Assembly (NCBI GenBank): GCA_001507935.1
Contig: LGET01000010.1
Span: 1-16,905, forward strand
DNA: 16,905 nt
Origin: Thermococcales archaeon 44_46
GTDB taxonomy: Archaea; Methanobacteriota_B; Thermococci; Thermococcales; Thermococcaceae
Direction: 5' to 3'
The position numbers were made by a program, and so were the translations under genes. Positions 13,953-16,905 of the stretch are shown one piece after another; within the stretch, counting starts at the first letter, position 1; each line of letters begins with the position of its first letter. The notes under the pieces were generated by a model, which ran no database searches, was not told the DNA's origin, and saw only the letters and a program-made list of their open reading frames with translations.

Positions 13953-14841
13953 GGAGATTATCAAGATTAAGGAAGAGAAAAACGCGATAATTTTAGCCCA
14001 CAACTACCAGCTTCCTGAAGTTCAGGACATAGCCGACTTTCTCGGGGACAGCCTTGAGCTGGCGAGGAAAGCGGTGAACGTTGACGCCGACGTGATAGTC
14101 TTCGCGGGCGTCGACTTTATGGCCGAGACAGCCAAAATCCTGAATCCCACAAAGAAAGTGCTTCTCCCGACAAAGAGGGCCACGTGTGCGATGGCCAACA
14201 TGCTGAAGGTTGAGCACATCCTTGAGGCCAAAAAGCGGTATCCCGACGCTCCCGTTGTCCTCTATGTAAACACGACCGCCGAGACCAAGGCCTACGCCGA
14301 TGTCACCGTTACATCAGCAAATGCCACAAAAATCGTGGAGAAGCTCGATGCCGATACGGTAATCTTCGGGCCCGATAACAATTTAGCGTATTATGTGGCA
14401 AAGCGAACTGGAAAGAGAATCATCCCAATCCCTGAAGGCGGGCACTGCTACGTCCACAGGAAGTTCACCCTTGAAGACGTTGAGCGTGCAAGAGAGGAGC
14501 ACCCAGAGGCAAAGCTTATGGTTCACCCCGAATGCAGTCCAGAGGTGCAAGCGAGGGCGGATTTAATAGTCTCGACCGGTGGGATGGTTAGAAATGCCTG
14601 CCAGCATGACGAGTGGGTCGTCTTTACGGAGAAGGAGATGTGCTACCGCCTGCAGAAGCTCTATCCCGATAAGAAGTTCTACCCCGCGAGTGAGGATGCC
14701 TTCTGCATTGGAATGAAGTCAATCACGCTCAAGCACATCTACGAATCCCTGAGGGATGAAAAATACGAGATTGAGGTCCCCAAAGAGATTGCTGAAAAAG
14801 CCAGGAGGGCAATAGAAAGGATGCTGGAGATGAGCGGGTAG
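13939..14841 (+). CDS. nadA: Quinolinate synthase, [4Fe-4S] enzyme
   Basis: NadA condenses iminoaspartate with dihydroxyacetone phosphate to quinolinate. The 300-residue product has three cysteines at C83 (RATCAM), C170 (GGHC) and C256 (DAFCIG), exactly the positions I recall for the iron-sulfur ligands of the Pyrococcus enzyme. Active-site residues H21 and Y23 (AHNYQ), Y109 and N111 (YVN), and H196 and E198 (HPE) are present. The ATG at 13939 has GAGGGGGT upstream and lies within the end of nadB, so the two are translationally coupled; an in-frame start at 13903 would lie deeper in nadB and lacks support. The GC content is conspicuously high (37 of 60 bases in the row starting 14041) compared with nadB. 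Confidence 0.97.
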   Translation: MNLVEEIIKIKEEKNAIILAHNYQLPEVQDIADFLGDSLELARKAVNVDADVIVFAGVDFMAETAKILNPTKKVLLPTKRATCAMANMLKVEHILEAKKRYPDAPVVLYVNTTAETKAYADVTVTSANATKIVEKLDADTVIFGPDNNLAYYVAKRTGKRIIPIPEGGHCYVHRKFTLEDVERAREEHPEAKLMVHPECSPEVQARADLIVSTGGMVRNACQHDEWVVFTEKEMCYRLQKLYPDKKFYPASEDAFCIGMKSITLKHIYESLRDEKYEIEVPKEIAEKARRAIERMLEMSG

Positions 14842-14902
14842 TTAAGTATGAGGGAAACTTTTCCATTTTCTTTACCTTTACACTCAACAAGGTGGTGATG
14901 AT

Positions 14903-15733
14903 ATGGTTTCCGTTAACTATCTCCTGCGCTTCGTTGAGGAGGACGCGCCCTTCGGCGACGTCACGAGCGAGGCAGTCATACCGGAGGATCTGGAAGCTGA
15001 GGCCGTGATCATAGCAAAGCAGGATGGGGTTATCGCCGGTCTGGAGGAGGCTAAAGCCCTCTTCGAGCACTTCGATGTTAAGGTTGGGGTCCAAAAGCGC
15101 GACGGCGAGGAGGTCAGGGAGGGCGACGTTATCATCGAGCTCCTCGGTGATGCCCGGGCGATTCTGCTCGTCGAGAGGACAGCCTTAAACGTCATGGGCA
15201 GGATGAGCGGCATAGCCACGGAAGTGAGAAAGCTCGTGGAGAGGGTCAAGGCCGTGAACCCGAAGGTCAGGGTCGCCGGAACGAGGAAAACCCTGCTGAA
15301 GCCGATGGACAAGAGGGCCATCCTCATCGGTGGGGGAGAACCACACCGCTTCTCCCTGAGCGATGCGATACTCATAAAGGACAACCATTTAGCGTTGGTT
15401 CCGCTTGAGGAGGCAATAAGAAGGGCAAAGACATTTTCCATTTATAAGGTAGTTGAGGTCGAGGTTGAAACCTTGGAGGACGCGCTGAAGGCTGCTAAAG
15501 CCGGGGCCGACGTAATAATGCTCGACAACATGACACCGGAACAGATTGAGGATGTCCTTGAGGCTTTAAAGCATGAGGGGCTCAGGGAGAAGGTTAAGAT
15601 TGAGGTAAGCGGCGGGATAACGCCCGAGAACATCGAGGAGTACGCGGGGCTCGACATCGATGTTATAAGCCTCGGAGCTTTAACGCACAGTGTGAAGAAC
15701 TTTGACGTGAGCTTGGAGATTATTAAGGGTTGA
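14903..15733 (+). CDS. nadC: Nicotinate-nucleotide pyrophosphorylase (quinolinate phosphoribosyltransferase)
   Basis: NadC converts quinolinate and PRPP to nicotinate mononucleotide, carbon dioxide and pyrophosphate. The 276-residue product shows EEDAPFGDVTSEAV near the N-terminus, VERTALNVMGRMSGIAT, GTRKTLLKPMDKRAIL (the usual TRKT is kept, the following PGLR is changed), GGGEPHRFSLSDAILIKDNH, VEVEVETLED, VIMLDNM, EVSGGITPENI and SLGALTHS, which together cover the phosphoribosyltransferase barrel. GGTGGTGATG directly before the ATG is the ribosome-binding site. A 61-base AT-rich gap separates it from nadA. It most likely belongs to the nadBAC transcript. The first two thirds are GC-rich like nadA. 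Confidence 0.97.
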   Translation: MVSVNYLLRFVEEDAPFGDVTSEAVIPEDLEAEAVIIAKQDGVIAGLEEAKALFEHFDVKVGVQKRDGEEVREGDVIIELLGDARAILLVERTALNVMGRMSGIATEVRKLVERVKAVNPKVRVAGTRKTLLKPMDKRAILIGGGEPHRFSLSDAILIKDNHLALVPLEEAIRRAKTFSIYKVVEVEVETLEDALKAAKAGADVIMLDNMTPEQIEDVLEALKHEGLREKVKIEVSGGITPENIEEYAGLDIDVISLGALTHSVKNFDVSLEIIKG

Positions 15734-15743
15734 TTATTTCTTG

Positions 15744-15786
15744 AATGTTCCATTTTTGGAACAAAATTTTTTAAATTTGGAACATT
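15744..15786 (+). promoter_or_regulatory. ribD promoter with three GGAACA-type half-sites
   Basis: AATGTTCC (15744-15751) is the exact reverse complement of GGAACATT (15779-15786). A third site, GGAACA (15758-15763), forms a closer palindrome with the first (six-base spacer). The TATA-like TTTTTTAAAT (15768-15777) lies between the second and third sites. A repressor here would block TATA-binding protein. RbkR, the riboflavin kinase/regulator of archaea, is a candidate, but I cannot confirm its consensus. Confidence 0.6.
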
Positions 15787-15806
15787 AATCAGACTATTGA
15801 TGAGTT

Positions 15807-16905
15807 ATGAACGATGAGCACTTCATGAGGTTAGCTTTGAAGCTGTCCAAAAAAGGAGAGGGAAGGGCAAATCCAAATCCGATGGTTGGAGCAGTTATTG
15901 TAAAAGAGGATAAGATCATAGGAAAGGGCTATCATAAACGTTTTGGGGATAGGCATGCAGAAGTTAACGCTATAGAAGACGCAAAGAGCAAAGGCTACTC
16001 CCTCGAAGGAGCAACAATGTATGTCACTTTAGAGCCCTGTTCCCATTGGGGTAAGCAGCCTCCCTGTGTTGATAGAATAATAAAGGAAGGCTTCTCAAGA
16101 GTTGTAATAGCAATGGGAGACCCCAATCCATTGGTTAATGGAAAAGGCGTTGAAAAACTCAAAAAAGCAGGCATTAAGGTTAAAGTTGGTGTTCTTGAAG
16201 AAGAGGCAAGAAAGTTGAACGAAGTGTTTCTAAAGTACATAACCACAAAAACGCCCTTTGTGGCCATAAAGCTTGCTTTAACCTTAGACGGTTTTATAGC
16301 AACAAATAGCTTCTCCTCAAAATGGATTACTGGCGAAAAAGCAAGGGAGAAAGTTCAGGAGCTCAGGAAAAAGTACATGGCAGTAATGGTTGGAGCTAAT
16401 ACGATTCTTAAAGACGATCCAAAACTAACTTGCAGAATAGAAGGATGCGCTGAGAAGGTGAAAGTAATCCTCGATAGGCATGGATTAACTGCTAATGGAA
16501 ATTTTAGAGCTTTTGAGAAAGGAAGAGTAATAATCTTTACTGAGAGCAAAAAAGAATGGAAAAACGCTGAAGTAATTAGAGAAACAAAGCCAGAGAGAAT
16601 TCTTAAAATTTTGGGCGAAAAAGGAATAGACAGCGTTTTAATTGAGGGAGGGAGAATAGCATGCCAGTTCCTGCCCTTTGCTAATAAACTGCATTTGTTC
16701 TACGGTAACAAGCTCTTTGGAAAAGGAATTTCTCCTTTTGAGTGCTTAAACGTTGATAAGGTTAGTGATGCCTTTAAAGTCGAGTTTCTCAAGTTTGAAA
16801 GCTTTGGAGACAGCTTTTACCCTTTTTCTTTTGAAAGCCTCGCCCTTCAGGGCGGGGATGCAGTAATCGAGAAACCGGCCAGAGAGCAGGAAAGCAAAAG
16901 AATGT
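15807..16905 (+). CDS. ribD: Riboflavin deaminase/reductase, bacterial type, open at window end
   Basis: Bifunctional RibD deaminates and then reduces the pyrimidine intermediate made from GTP. The deaminase domain (1 to about 145) has zinc-site H50 and E52 (HAE), C78 and C87 (PCSHWGKQPPC). The reductase domain follows with KLALTLDGFIA, SKWITGEKAR, VGANTILKDDPKL and LIEGGRIACQF. Most archaea use separate proteins, so this fused form suggests a bacterial-style riboflavin operon. The normal family end is expected near residue 340 (about 16826, DSFYPF), but the frame continues without a stop for 25 more codons into a GC-rich, unrelated-looking tail (SLALQGGDAVIEKPAREQ) and leaves the window. The tail begins near a hairpin like those at IS ends. 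The start has only a weak ribosome-binding site (GATGAG). Confidence 0.9.
   Translation, partial: MNDEHFMRLALKLSKKGEGRANPNPMVGAVIVKEDKIIGKGYHKRFGDRHAEVNAIEDAKSKGYSLEGATMYVTLEPCSHWGKQPPCVDRIIKEGFSRVVIAMGDPNPLVNGKGVEKLKKAGIKVKVGVLEEEARKLNEVFLKYITTKTPFVAIKLALTLDGFIATNSFSSKWITGEKAREKVQELRKKYMAVMVGANTILKDDPKLTCRIEGCAEKVKVILDRHGLTANGNFRAFEKGRVIIFTESKKEWKNAEVIRETKPERILKILGEKGIDSVLIEGGRIACQFLPFANKLHLFYGNKLFGKGISPFECLNVDKVSDAFKVEFLKFESFGDSFYPFSFESLALQGGDAVIEKPAREQESKRM
16838..16905 (+). mobile_element. Possible end of an IS200/IS605-type element in the 3' end of ribD
   Basis: CCTCGCCC-TTCA-GGGCGGGG (16838-16857) is an eight-pair hairpin with one G-T pair. Its GC-rich sequence contrasts sharply with the AT-rich ribD around it. 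It resembles the GCCCTTCAGGGCGGGG hairpins that I recall at the ends of IS200/IS605 elements carrying tnpB. The remaining bases to the window end are GC-richer than ribD and code for a tail unlike RibD. The element body, if any, lies outside the window, so this call is tentative. Confidence 0.35.

Noticed and set aside
14917..15441. 174-codon minus-strand open frame opposite nadC
   Set aside because: It is a by-product of GC-rich codon use in nadC; its product is a low-complexity serine- and alanine-rich string.

Overview
The window looks like chromosomal DNA from a hyperthermophilic archaeon of the order Thermococcales, most likely a low-GC Thermococcus. The reasons are the archaeal purine gene set (PurP plus small PurL, PurS and PurQ as separate proteins, and formate-dependent PurT), GGTGA ribosome-binding sites just before most starts, AT-rich TATA boxes about 25 bp before start regions, and T-tract terminators. 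The species is inferred from gene content and style only.

Layout. (1) 116-5533, purine cluster: purM (minus) diverges from purT (plus), purE (minus) diverges from purD (plus), and purP overlaps the end of purD. (2) 5534-8313, an AT-rich island inside the purine cluster. It holds three tandem genes for 40-44 residue peptides of one family (invariant TACSG and a C-x6-C pair), a 57-residue ORF, and a one-chain ABC exporter whose start overlaps that ORF. This looks like an undescribed ribosomal-peptide production or export cassette; no maturation enzyme is visible. (3) 8314-9232, purS-purQ. (4) 9396-10038, a ribbon-helix-helix antitoxin and MazF/PemK-type toxin pair lying between purQ and purL. 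(5) 10208-12349, purL. (6) 12546-15733, nadB-nadA-nadC, making quinolinate and then nicotinate mononucleotide from aspartate. (7) 15807 to the window end, ribD (riboflavin), open at the right edge and with an anomalous tail that starts near an IS-like GC-rich hairpin.

How the genes work together. PurD, PurT, PurS/PurQ/PurL, PurM, PurE and PurP cover much of the route from phosphoribosylamine to FAICAR. PurF, PurC, PurB and the final IMP cyclohydrolase are not in this window. PurE has class II-like motifs, so it may carboxylate AIR directly with CO2, which would fit the lack of a visible purK. Four purine promoters (purM/purT, purE/purD, purS, purL) share a paired-box element with boxes about 42 bp apart (four helical turns) around the TATA box. 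This is a strong candidate for the operator of a purine regulon.

Other control sites visible: a perfect 16-bp palindrome at the nadB promoter; three TGTTCC/GGAACA half-sites around the ribD TATA box; an ATTTGTC/GACAAAT operator-like palindrome before the antitoxin; a hairpin with a U-tract across the purL stop; and a 7-bp hairpin between the first two peptide genes. nadA and most of nadC are much richer in GC than nadB and ribD on either side, which suggests they have a different recent history.
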